The position numbers and the translations under genes were made by a program. Positions 17,245 through 25,196 of a stretch of 41,124 nucleotides of DNA are shown here, one piece after another; position 1 is the first letter of the stretch; the number at the start of each line of letters is the position of its first letter. The DNA is from Halanaerobiales bacterium (GTDB lineage Bacteria; Bacillota_F; Halanaerobiia; DY22613). The notes under the pieces were generated by a model. That model made no database searches. It saw only the letters and a program-made list of their open reading frames with translations, and was not told the DNA's origin. The stretch covers positions 1 to 41,124 of the forward strand of contig JAGMES010000029.1 of assembly GCA_023128035.1 (NCBI GenBank), read 5' to 3'.

Positions 17245-18507
17245 ATGAAATTTTTATGGAATATAGCTTCAAAGAATCTTTTCCGCAATAAATTGAGAAG
17301 TTCAGTTTCCATTGCGGCTATTGCACTTTCTGTTTGTTTGGTTGTGATTGTACGGGGGTTCATCTTAGGAATGTTGGATTCTATGGTGGCTTTGCATATT
17401 CAATATAATTCGGGGCATATAAAAATTGTAGATAAAGAATATCGGCAGAAAGAAAGGCTTTTATCACTCAATTATCCAGTTGATGGTTTTGAGGGAGAAG
17501 GCGCTGAGGAAATGACTAGCGAATTAGAAAAGATTGCTGGTATTAATCGTGTTGTAGAAAGACTAAAATTTGGTGCAGCCGCAAGCAAGGATGATAAATT
17601 GATTGGGATGCTTGGATGGGGAGTAAATCCTGAAGATGAGTTAGCTTTTACTAATATAGAGCGTGAAATTGTAGAAGGCCGAATGGTGCAAAAAGGCAAT
17701 CGAGAAATTGTTTTAGGCACAGGAATTTTAGATAAGATGGATCTTAATGTTGGTGAGAAGATTACTATTTTTTATACAACTTCATTTGGCTCATTTAAAG
17801 GTTCAACCTTTAAGATTGTTGGTCGGGTAAAGAGTGATTTGAAATTACTAGATGATCATGTAATTTATCTTCCATTAGATCAGGCTCAGAGGATATTAGA
17901 TATGCCTAATCAGGTTACAGAAATGTTACTTTTAACTCCTGATTACAATAAGATTAAGCCAATGCTTTCAGATGTAAGAAGTTTCTTTGCTGAAAATGAT
18001 CCAGAAGGGCGTTATGAAGTACTTGGATGGGAAGAGACCAATAGCTTAATAGGTATGTTTCGGATTGCAGAACATATTTATAATTTAATCTATATAATGT
18101 TGGTTTTATTGGCTAGCTTTGTAGTAATTAATACTATGTTAATGATCGTTAAAGAGAGAACTAAGGAGATCGGAATGATGTGTGCTCTAGGGTTAAAGAG
18201 TCGAGATGTTCTGAATATGTTTTTAATGGAAGGATTTTCAATGGGGATCGTTGGTAGTTTTATAGGGGTTATTTTAGGAGGAATTGGTACGAAGATACTG
18301 TCAATAGTTGGAATTGACTACTATACTGATGCGTTGAATGGAGTATCAGCAGAGATTATGATGAAAAACGTTTTTTATCCAGTATTTACTTTTGAAAATC
18401 TCATTTTTAGTTTTATTTTAGGTGTTGTAGTAACTACGATCGCCTGTATCATTCCAGCTAGACGGGCTGCTAGATTAGAACCAACAGAGGCTTTACGTTC
18501 AATGTGA
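17245..18507 (+). CDS. ABC permease, LolC/E/MacB-type (FtsX domain), second copy
   Basis: The 420-residue protein shares the architecture of its neighbour: TM1 (KLRSSVSIAAIALSVCLVVI), a long periplasmic domain and three terminal helices with KERTKEIGMMCALGLKSRDV. The C-terminus IPARRAARLEPTEALRSM is typical of the family. AGGAGGTGA lies 6 bases before the ATG at 17245; a TTG at 17239 is too close to it. Two different permeases with one ATPase match the LolC-LolE-LolD arrangement better than MacB, which is a homodimer fused to its ATPase. A substrate cannot be read from the sequence. Confidence 0.88.
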   Translation: MKFLWNIASKNLFRNKLRSSVSIAAIALSVCLVVIVRGFILGMLDSMVALHIQYNSGHIKIVDKEYRQKERLLSLNYPVDGFEGEGAEEMTSELEKIAGINRVVERLKFGAAASKDDKLIGMLGWGVNPEDELAFTNIEREIVEGRMVQKGNREIVLGTGILDKMDLNVGEKITIFYTTSFGSFKGSTFKIVGRVKSDLKLLDDHVIYLPLDQAQRILDMPNQVTEMLLLTPDYNKIKPMLSDVRSFFAENDPEGRYEVLGWEETNSLIGMFRIAEHIYNLIYIMLVLLASFVVINTMLMIVKERTKEIGMMCALGLKSRDVLNMFLMEGFSMGIVGSFIGVILGGIGTKILSIVGIDYYTDALNGVSAEIMMKNVFYPVFTFENLIFSFILGVVVTTIACIIPARRAARLEPTEALRSM

Positions 18508-18528
18508 TCTTGAAAGGGGATGACTGAT

Positions 18529-19275
18529 GTGAAGAGCAAGCGTAAATTAGTTATGGTTTTATCAGTTATGATGTTATTGATGATGTCAGGACTTACTTAT
18601 GCAATGACTGCTGAGGAGATCATCAAAAAAGTAGATGATTTTCAATACTCAGATTCAGTACAGATGGAAGCAGATATGATTATTGTTAATGGTAATCGGA
18701 AGATGACTAAGTCGATGACAGTTATCGGAGAAGGTAGTTCATCTTTAGTTGAGTTTACTAATACTAGAGATAGAGGAACAAAATTTTTGAAGATAGATGG
18801 CGAGCTTTGGATGTTCTTCCCTGATGCAGAAGAGGTTGTGAAGATATCGGGGCATATGTTAGAACAGGGAATGATGGGCAGTGACATCTCCTATCAAGAT
18901 GCCATGGAGACAGAAAAAATGTCAGACTTATATGAGTGGACAATTCTGCGTGAAGAAGAGATTGATGGCAGGTTATGCTATGTAATCAAGGGAGTTGTAA
19001 AGGAAGGCAAGAAAGTATCATATTATCGTCGAATAAGTTGGATTGATAAAGAGAGATTTGTCTTCTTAAGAGAGGAACTTTATGCTCAAAGTGGACGTTT
19101 ATTGAAATTGGTTGAAGCGAAAAAAGTGGAGCAGATTGCTGAACGCTGGTACACTACTCATATGGTGATGGAGAATAAGTTGAAGAAAAATACTTACACT
19201 GAATTTATAATTCATTCTATTGAATTTAATCTGGAGATTCCAGAAGGAACTTTCAGTCTGCAGAATTTGCAGTAG
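18529..19275 (+). CDS. LolA-like periplasmic lipoprotein/lipid carrier
   Basis: This is a 248-residue secreted protein. A clear signal peptide (MKSKRKLVMVLSVMMLLMMSGLTYA) ends without a lipobox Cys, so the product should be soluble in the periplasm. The mature part follows the outer-membrane lipoprotein-sorting (LolA-like) fold. It begins MTAEEIIKKVDDFQYSD, then has amphipathic strands with FLKIDGELWMFFPDAEEVVKI and ISWIDKERFVFLREEL. The GTG at 18529 is preferred because GAAAGGGG lies 9 bases upstream; an ATG at 18520 abuts that site. It lies between the LolC/E-like permeases and an outer-membrane barrel. It is therefore the expected shuttle across the periplasm. Confidence 0.85.
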   Translation: MKSKRKLVMVLSVMMLLMMSGLTYAMTAEEIIKKVDDFQYSDSVQMEADMIIVNGNRKMTKSMTVIGEGSSSLVEFTNTRDRGTKFLKIDGELWMFFPDAEEVVKISGHMLEQGMMGSDISYQDAMETEKMSDLYEWTILREEEIDGRLCYVIKGVVKEGKKVSYYRRISWIDKERFVFLREELYAQSGRLLKLVEAKKVEQIAERWYTTHMVMENKLKKNTYTEFIIHSIEFNLEIPEGTFSLQNLQ

Positions 19276-19290
19276 ATTGGAGAGAGGTAA

Positions 19291-20406
19291 ATGTTAAGAA
19301 AATATAAGTTATTTGGTATAATAGTACCAATTTTTCTGCTGTGGTTAGCGATCTATGCAGGGGTTGTGTGTGCAGAGATCCGCCTTGGAGGAATAATTGA
19401 GACTAATTTGATAACTACCGTTAGTCCTGATGGAGAGGTTACTGTGGATTGGTTGGAACATCTAAATCTTGAATTTTTACTGCCAAGATATGATCAGACA
19501 TCAGCAAGGCTGGAAGTAGATCTTTATTATGATCCACAGGGAAAAATCTTTGCATTAAATGAAGAAAGTGGATTGTCGGGCTTTAATTTGAGTGTGAGTA
19601 AACTTTACTTTAAACATCGGTTTGATAAATTCCATCTGACTCTAGGTCGTCAACCGATTACCTGGTCTTTGAGTTCAATACTAAATCCTGTAGATTTTAG
19701 TATCAGCAGTGATCTGATGGGAATGACTGGTGGGAACACTAGTGAAAATGCTGTAAGGGCTTATATTCCTTTAAACTGGTCATCCAATCTAACAGTAATT
19801 GCTGCATTTCCAGAAGGAAGAAATGCGACAAAATGGGGTTTAAGAGGCCGTACAAATTTTCATGGATTTGATCTGACAATGAATTATGTCAATGAGCCAG
19901 AATCGTTACTTACACTGATTCCATATAAGCAACGATTGGGTTTTACTGCTAAAGGAGATGTTGGGCCAATTGCTGTATATGGAGCATTAGGCTATAATTT
20001 TGATGAAGATTTTGCAGATGGAAAACCTACCTATCTTGTAGGTACGGATTACAGCTTTGATTTAGAATATGGAAGTAAATTGGTAGCTCAATTAGAGTAT
20101 TTACGAGACGAAGCACAGCTGGTTCAGAATGAGATGATATTTGGGCCAATTGGACCAGATTTGCTCATAGGTATGCTAAGTTATGAGATTGATGAATTCG
20201 CTGCAGCAGGTCTGGTGAGTATCTTTAATCTAAAGGATCATAGTTTGATGTTGGGGCCAGAATATCATAATATGATCGGTAGTAGTGTTGATCTATCTAT
20301 TCGAGGAGGAATCTTTTTAGGAGAGGAAAGATTTCAGTTTGGGCCAAATGAGATCTTGGGGATTCCACAGGCAATGGTGCAGATGAGTGTGAGTTATCCG
20401 TTTTAA
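19291..20406 (+). CDS. Predicted outer-membrane beta-barrel protein
   Basis: The 371-residue protein has a long signal sequence (cleavage near VVCAEIRLGG). Alternating amphipathic strands with many aromatic residues at strand ends continue to the C-terminus, which is Phe (VQMSVSYPF), the BAM-recognised signature of outer-membrane barrels. Phrases such as KLYFKHRFDKFHLTLGRQPI and NPVDFS recall DUF1302/alginate-export-like barrels. It is the last gene of the operon and is followed by a strong terminator. As the outer-membrane endpoint of a Lol-like pathway it could be a receptor, pore or acceptor. No other gene here could fill that position. Confidence 0.8.
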   Translation: MLRKYKLFGIIVPIFLLWLAIYAGVVCAEIRLGGIIETNLITTVSPDGEVTVDWLEHLNLEFLLPRYDQTSARLEVDLYYDPQGKIFALNEESGLSGFNLSVSKLYFKHRFDKFHLTLGRQPITWSLSSILNPVDFSISSDLMGMTGGNTSENAVRAYIPLNWSSNLTVIAAFPEGRNATKWGLRGRTNFHGFDLTMNYVNEPESLLTLIPYKQRLGFTAKGDVGPIAVYGALGYNFDEDFADGKPTYLVGTDYSFDLEYGSKLVAQLEYLRDEAQLVQNEMIFGPIGPDLLIGMLSYEIDEFAAAGLVSIFNLKDHSLMLGPEYHNMIGSSVDLSIRGGIFLGEERFQFGPNEILGIPQAMVQMSVSYPF

Positions 20407-20413
20407 TGAATTG

Positions 20414-20465
20414 AAACCCTATTACTAGATACAAATAAACATATCTAGTAATAGGGTTTTTTATA
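20414..20465 (+). terminator. Strong rho-independent terminator of the envelope operon
   Basis: AAACCCTATTACTAGATA (20414-20431) pairs perfectly over 18 bases with its complement at 20442-20459, with a 10-base loop and T-run (to about 20462). Confidence 0.92.
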
Positions 20466-20719
20466 GTTATTAAGACTTCTTGTTTTGCCTGATCGTTATG
20501 ACCAGGGGAAGACAAAGGTGAAATTGTTTGTGCATGAGGTTGGAACTCAGAAATGTTTTTGATATCACATTCGTGTATGGTGAGATTTATTTGATCCTAC
20601 TCATGAATGTGGTTTTTGTTATTATAACTAAAATAAAACTAAATTTTATATATTTAAAGGAATTTAATGGACTTTACTTGAAATATAAAGGTAGTTTGAA
20701 AGTTGAAGGAGGAGATTCT
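20466..20719 (+). other. Gene-free spacer before the decayed propeller gene
   Basis: No convincing gene. One open frame of about 69 codons crosses 20528-20737 but has no good ribosome binding site for its first start, a composition unlike the neighbours, and overlaps the start of the decayed gene. AGGAGGAG at 20707-20714 belongs to that gene. Confidence 0.4.
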
Positions 20720-22237
20720 ATGCAAAAAAAGATTTAATTTACTTTGTTATTTTCACAGTAATTATTGTGTTAGTTTCAGGATTTTATGTTTGGTTACTTA
20801 ATAAGGATGAGGTACCTACTTTAACGTATTTACCTGATCAGGATTGGTCAACCTATAAGATTGTTGGCCCGTATATAAAATCTGGATTTATTTTATACAA
20901 TTCTTGACTTAAGAGGAAGAGTGTTAAGTCAGAAAATTGTGTTTACAGATGAGTTTAGCAATGTTGATGATTTAAGAGCCGTGTTTTCACCAGAAGGTAA
21001 TTTTATGTTGGTTTGGACAGATCAGATTGGAAAGAATCGGCAGGTTAAAACCATGTTGGTTAGTTCAAGTGGTGAGGAAGTTACGAAACCAGTACAGCTT
21101 ACTCAGTCAGAATCTAATAACTATAATCCAAATTTAGCTATTGATCAAAAACAAAGATGGCATCTTGTTTGGCGAGAAGAGGATCGTAAAGATTTTAAGT
21201 TATATTATCAACAGTTTAATCATTTAGGAGAAATTGATTCATCTCCAATCTTTATTGATGCTGTAAATACTGGCTCAGCTTCGCTATTAATTCGTGAGGA
21301 TAATTTATATATGGTATGGAATAAGGGTAAGATGTCTTTAAGAGATAAGTCCAATAACCTTTTCGGAACTGTAATTAATCTACAAGAAACATTAGATGAT
21401 ATTGAAATTCTTCAGTTAACCAATGAGCACGGTCATTATTATTATCATCCTTCTATAGCTATGGATTCATTAGGTGAAATTCATTTAATATATCAATATA
21501 ATCTTAAAAGCTATGGTTCATTAGTTGATCGAACTTATCTTGGTGATTTTAGTAATCAAAAGAAAAAAGCAGATTGGATTTATCCAGAGCCTATATCATC
21601 ATTCTAAATAAATTTAATAAATGATTCGGCTGATAATTTTCATCTTGTTTGGTATCAGGCTGATGATTATGGTGGCTATTTGCATTACGCAAATACAATT
21701 ACGGCCAAAGAAATTTCACCATGGCAAATCATTGGAATGAATAACACTGATTATCTAGACAGTTCTATAAAGAGTTTGTGGTATGTGTTCTTTTCGACAC
21801 TATTTTATATGCCACTTTTTTTTGTTTTCTTTATAAACTTATTTTTCATTGTTTGTGTTTCGTTTCTTTATGTTAAAATAGTTGAAAATGTTGAAAAAAT
21901 AAGTTTAAAATTAGGTTCTATTCTACTAAATCTTTACATCGCATCATTTCTTATTTCTGCGCTTTACCTTTATATTCTTCACTGTTTAGGTATAGATAGC
22001 TATTTAATTGTGGTGGAAAATCGTTATTGGCCACTTCAACATTTGCAAAATCATTCTATATTTATTCTTGGAATTGCATATGTTTTCTCTATGATATATA
22101 TAGCAGTGACTAAATTAAATAAAACTGAACTTATGAATGCAACATTTATGGTGTTTATGTGGCTTTATTGGATTACTTTAGTAAATTTGGTGTTGAATTT
22201 ACCTTTGATGAATTTTATTGATGTACCGCTGATTTAA
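20720..22237 (+). pseudogene. Decayed paralogue of the propeller/membrane protein
   Basis: The full-length gene still has a good ribosome binding site (AGGAGGAG) and an ATG at 20720 but is broken at least three times. An A-run at 20724-20730 is one base short, so the ATG frame stops after five codons, while the correct frame continues (LIYFVIFTVIIVLVSGFYVW). A second frameshift lies near 20885-20897 (ILYNS stop, then LDLRGRV). An in-frame TAA lies at 21605-21607. The remaining parts match the intact gene at 10710-12380: propeller repeats such as DQKQRWHLVWREED, the junction LHYANTITAKEISPWQIIGMN, and four terminal membrane helices. The A-run lesion alone could be a sequencing error, but the other two support real decay. 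Confidence 0.8.
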
Positions 22238-22242
22238 AAAGA

Positions 22243-22437
22243 CTGATTTTAATCTATAATAAAAAAATTCCACAAGTTTCTTTAAATTTTGACAATGATA
22301 TGTTACATATTTTTTGGATTGGTGAGGGGAATACTGAAAAATTGGATCTATACTATACCACTCTCGATCTAAAGGGTAGAGTAAGCCAAGAGATAGTGCT
22401 TACTGATGAGCTTCAAAGTGTAGAAAATAGAAAATAG
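22243..22437 (+). pseudogene. Second propeller-gene fragment
   Basis: An open stretch without its own start encodes LNFDNDMLHIFWIGEG ... LDLYYTTLDLKGRV and ends in TAG at 22435-22437. LDLKGRVSQEIVLTDEL matches LDLRGRVLSQKIVFTDEF in the preceding decayed gene, so this is a piece of a further copy fused to the end of the first. It lacks a 5' end, the other blades and the membrane part. Confidence 0.65.
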
Positions 22438-22468
22438 AAAATAACAGAAAAAAGTGAGGTGATAATTA

Positions 22469-22567
22469 ATGGCAATCATCCCAAACCCAAGTGCGTGTAT
22501 TTATGATCCAAGAAACAGATGTACTGGTGATTTTCAGTGCGCAACATGTCCAGAATATCCTTACTAG
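22469..22567 (+). CDS. Small Cys-rich peptide, 32 residues
   Basis: A short gene with GAGGTG 8 bases upstream of an ATG encodes 32 residues that include four cysteines (positions 10, 18, 24 and 27). The C-terminus is DFQCATCPEYPY. There is no signal peptide or long hydrophobic stretch. The Cys spacing (C-x7-C-x5-C-x2-C) could bind a metal or form two disulfides. The gene is followed within 30 bases by a proper terminator hairpin, which argues for a real transcript. A peptide this short could also be a modified-peptide precursor, but no modification enzyme is adjacent. Function not recognised. Confidence 0.55.
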   Translation: MAIIPNPSACIYDPRNRCTGDFQCATCPEYPY

Positions 22568-22594
22568 AGAATAAAGTAGTAGTTACTTAAAGAT

Positions 22595-22630
22595 AAGGAT
22601 CAGGCTAAATGAGTCTGATCCTTTATTTTT
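22595..22630 (+). terminator. Rho-independent terminator after the Cys-rich peptide
   Basis: AAGGATCAG (22595-22603) pairs perfectly with CTGATCCTT (22615-22623), followed by TATTTTTTT. Confidence 0.85.
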
Positions 22631-22681
22631 TTGCCGAATATTAGGAGAAATTGCTTTCGTTTAATGATGTGTCGATTATAT

Positions 22682-22810
22682 GAATTTGCTGAAAAGAATC
22701 ATACATTGAAAAGAACGGAAAACATCTCATTTACCAATACATTACAGAAGATGATGATTACTTATATCAAATTAGAACAAAATTAGTAGAAAAAACTCCC
22801 TTTTTAATCG
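22682..22810 (+). pseudogene. Possible coding remnant without start
   Basis: One frame reads ESYIEKNGKHLIYQYITEDD and then DYLYQIRTKLVEKTPF over roughly 40 codons, after an in-frame stop and with no start codon or ribosome binding site. HLIYQY recalls a propeller blade of the decayed gene upstream (IHLIYQYN), so it may be another scrap of that family. Evidence is thin. The rest of 22631-22916 holds a terminator and the Nudix ribosome binding site and nothing else I can support. Confidence 0.35.
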
Positions 22811-22819
22811 GGAGTTTTT
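22791..22819 (+). terminator. Hairpin terminator
   Basis: AAAAACTCCC pairs with GGGAGTTTTT across a 9-base loop and is T-rich on the 3' side. Confidence 0.75.
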
Positions 22820-22916
22820 CAATTATGCAGGAATTTTTAGTTTAAGTGCGAATGATAGTTTAGATAGAGGGTATTATTGGGAAGATTAACTAACAGATCG
22901 TAAAAGGAGGTGTCCT

Positions 22917-23306
22917 ATGATTCGAGTTACAGCAGCAATAATCTCAAAAGATAACAAATACCTTATCGCTCGCAAAAAGAAAGGTAATCTTGCTGGTCTA
23001 TGGGAATTTCCAGGTGGAAAGATTGAACCTAACGAAACTCCAGAAGAATGCTTGCAGCGTGAAATAAAAGAAGAATTTGATATAGATATCACCGTGGATT
23101 CATATCTTGCTACAAGTCGCTATACATACCCCCATGCAGAAATAGAATTAATCGGTTATCATGCAACATATATAGATGGTGAGTTAAAGCCCATCGATCA
23201 TGATCTGATAGAATGGGTGACTCCAGAGGAGATGGCTGAATACAATTTTGCTCCTGCTGATTTACCTTTAGTGGAAGCATTATTTGATTATAACAATATG
23301 AGTTGA
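22917..23306 (+). CDS. Nudix hydrolase, MutT/8-oxo-dGTPase-like
   Basis: The 129-residue protein has a complete Nudix box, GGKIEPNETPEEC continuing to LQREIKEEFDI (G-x5-E-x7-REUxEExGU, with Phe in place of the usual Gly). The upstream GLWEFPGGK is typical of MutT-like dGTP-cleaning enzymes. It would remove oxidised nucleotides or hydrolyse a related nucleoside diphosphate derivative. AGGAGGTG lies 5 bases before the ATG. The ABC exporter follows 15 bases later on the same strand, so they are probably cotranscribed without an obvious functional link. Confidence 0.9.
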   Translation: MIRVTAAIISKDNKYLIARKKKGNLAGLWEFPGGKIEPNETPEECLQREIKEEFDIDITVDSYLATSRYTYPHAEIELIGYHATYIDGELKPIDHDLIEWVTPEEMAEYNFAPADLPLVEALFDYNNMS

Positions 23307-23321
23307 AATGGAGGTTAACTA

Positions 23322-24170
23322 ATGATTAAAGTTCAGAATGTAGTAAAACATTATGGCAAAGTAGAAGCAGTGAAAGGAGTTAGTTTTACAGTAGAAAAAG
23401 GTGAAATTTTTGGTTTTTTAGGTTCTAATGGTGCGGGAAAAACAACAACCATTAGAATGATGATTGGTCTATTGAAACCTACAAGTGGTGAGATTTTCAT
23501 TAACGGAAAGAATGTGGCGACTGATGCCAAAGCTATACATAAGAAGATAGGGATAGTTTTTGAAGATCCTAATTTTTATGAGAGACTATCTATTGAAGAT
23601 AATCTTTATTTTTATGCAGACTTACATCAGGTTTCTAAAGAGAAGGTGGACGAGCTTATTGATAGTTTTCAGTTGAGCGAGAAAAGAAAAACTCCGATGA
23701 AAAAGTTATCCAAAGGTCAAAAACAGCGGATGACTATTATTCGTTCAATTTTGCATCAACCTGAGATTCTCTTTTTAGATGAACCTACCAGCGGTCTTGA
23801 TCCGACTTCATCTAAAATTATTCGTGATCAAATTCGTAAATTAAATGAAATGGGAACTACTATTATATTAACAACTCACTATATGGAAGAGGCAGATCAG
23901 TTATGTAATCGGATTATATTTATCAATCAAGGACAGATTGTAGCGCAAGGAAAACCTCATGAGTTAAAGTTAAAATATGGCCAAAGAACGATTGAAGTGG
24001 AATATACAAAAGGCGAAGAGATATTAAAAGAAAGTTTGACTATGGAAGAAGAATCTACTCCTGATCGGATTAGTCAATTATTAAAAAATGAGAATGTGTT
24101 AACAATTCATTCTCGTGAAGCAACTTTAGCAGAAGTATTTATTGAACTCACAGGGGGGGGAATATTATGA
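23322..24170 (+). CDS. ABC-2-type exporter ATPase
   Basis: The 282-residue ATPase has Walker A GSNGAGKTT, Q-loop IVFEDPNFYE, a degenerate signature (LSKGQKQR in place of LSGGQ), Walker B EILFLDEPTSG and H-loop TTHYMEEADQ. The C-terminal extension of about 70 residues is typical of DrrA/NatA-like exporters for drugs, Na+ or small lipophilic compounds. The last codons contain a run of eight G (24153-24160). That run also lies where the ribosome binding site of the permease must be. Its stop overlaps the permease start (ATGA). Confidence 0.92.
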   Translation: MIKVQNVVKHYGKVEAVKGVSFTVEKGEIFGFLGSNGAGKTTTIRMMIGLLKPTSGEIFINGKNVATDAKAIHKKIGIVFEDPNFYERLSIEDNLYFYADLHQVSKEKVDELIDSFQLSEKRKTPMKKLSKGQKQRMTIIRSILHQPEILFLDEPTSGLDPTSSKIIRDQIRKLNEMGTTIILTTHYMEEADQLCNRIIFINQGQIVAQGKPHELKLKYGQRTIEVEYTKGEEILKESLTMEEESTPDRISQLLKNENVLTIHSREATLAEVFIELTGGGIL

Positions 24171-24865
24171 GATTTTATATGATACTTTCTTTGCTCAAAA
24201 AAGATTTAAAGGATCTGATGAAAAACATGTCAATTCTCCCTATTATTATTCTCCCACCTTTCATAGCATTTATTTATAGTTTCATCCAGGATATTCCAAA
24301 GGAAGTGATGCTTCCGATGTGGGTACTTTACGGTCTTGCAATGGTAGGAATTATGATTCCAGGATTTACTCTGGCAGAAGAGAAAGAGAAGAAAACTTTA
24401 GATAGTTTATTGGTTTCTCCGGCAACTTATCATGAAATTGTTATCGGAAAAATTTTATTTAGTTTAATCATGGTGATGTTTGTTTCTCTACTAGTTTTAG
24501 CTCCAAATGGTGGTATTACTGGTAATCAATTTCTAGTATGGTTAGTCGTAATATTAGGAGCACTTTTATTTATACAACTGGGTCTTATAATCGGATTTTA
24601 TACTGAGAGTCAGGTAAGTGCTAGTGCAATGATCTCACCAATGATGCTCTTTTTTGTACTCTCACCAGTTTTCATGGCTATAGTTCCTGAATTTTTGAAG
24701 AATATTTTTGAGTACTTACCAAATATATCAATATTAGAGTCAGTTCGATCTGGTATATTAGGGGAAGGTTTTGGTCAGGTATGGAAAGAAATACTTACTC
24801 TAGTTGTGTGGAATGTTATCGCTTATTTCTTTACTCAGAGAGGTGTTAGGCATCAGTTTAAGTAG
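24167..24865 (+). CDS. ABC-2-type exporter permease
   Basis: The 232-residue membrane protein has six hydrophobic segments and the ABC-2 layout. The EKEKKTLDSLLVSPATYHEIVIGK motif region between TM2 and TM3 (here split: EEKEKKTLDSLLVSP) is diagnostic. It pairs with the ATPase immediately upstream through a 4-base overlap. The substrate is not predictable. The transcript ends at the hairpin at 24892-24950. Confidence 0.9.
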   Translation: MRFYMILSLLKKDLKDLMKNMSILPIIILPPFIAFIYSFIQDIPKEVMLPMWVLYGLAMVGIMIPGFTLAEEKEKKTLDSLLVSPATYHEIVIGKILFSLIMVMFVSLLVLAPNGGITGNQFLVWLVVILGALLFIQLGLIIGFYTESQVSASAMISPMMLFFVLSPVFMAIVPEFLKNIFEYLPNISILESVRSGILGEGFGQVWKEILTLVVWNVIAYFFTQRGVRHQFK

Positions 24866-24891
24866 AAGCATATTGTGAAATTATTCTTAGT

Positions 24892-24950
24892 AGATCATGT
24901 GATAAAGAATGGCAAAATCATTGTCATTTTTTATCACATGATCTTTTTTG
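24892..24950 (+). terminator. Rho-independent terminator
   Basis: AGATCATGTGATAAA (24892-24906) pairs with TTTATCACATGATCT (24930-24944), with an inner AATG/CATT pairing and a T-run (TTTTTTG). Confidence 0.9.
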
Positions 24951-25196
24951 TTTTTATAAAGACCATGTTCTAAAAATCATAAATTAGATAAGTTTTACAA
25001 ATAATCTAAAAACATCAACCAAACTTTAGTAATGTTATAAATAACGACACTAAACAATTAATATTACTGAAAAATATTACGAATATTTAGAGGATAATCG
25101 AAATTTCTGAAGAATTATAATCTTAAATATAAGAAACAACTATCACTTAAAAATAAAGACGCTGTATGCGTAACAAAAAAAAGGAGGCTTTATAAA
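24951..25196 (+). other. AT-rich leader of the first DhaK/DhaL pair
   Basis: No gene is visible. A perfect TATAAT lies at 25116-25121 but lacks a good -35 at the right distance, so the promoter may need an activator. Two ATATTAC words (near 25065 and 25076) form a loose repeat. A small stem GACGC/GCGT sits at about 25158-25172, just before the strong AAGGAGG site. Confidence 0.35.

Noticed and set aside
20528..20737. Plus-strand open frame of about 69 codons
   Set aside because: The start has no good ribosome binding site, the product resembles nothing I know, and it runs through the real ribosome binding site and start of the decayed propeller gene.
24893..24943. Operator for a palindrome-binding regulator
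   Set aside because: The palindrome is directly downstream of the permease stop and followed by a T-run, so a terminator is the simpler reading.
24951..25196. Sigma-54 promoter upstream of the first dhaK
   Set aside because: No GG-N10-GC pair with the TGGCAC/TTGCA context was found there.
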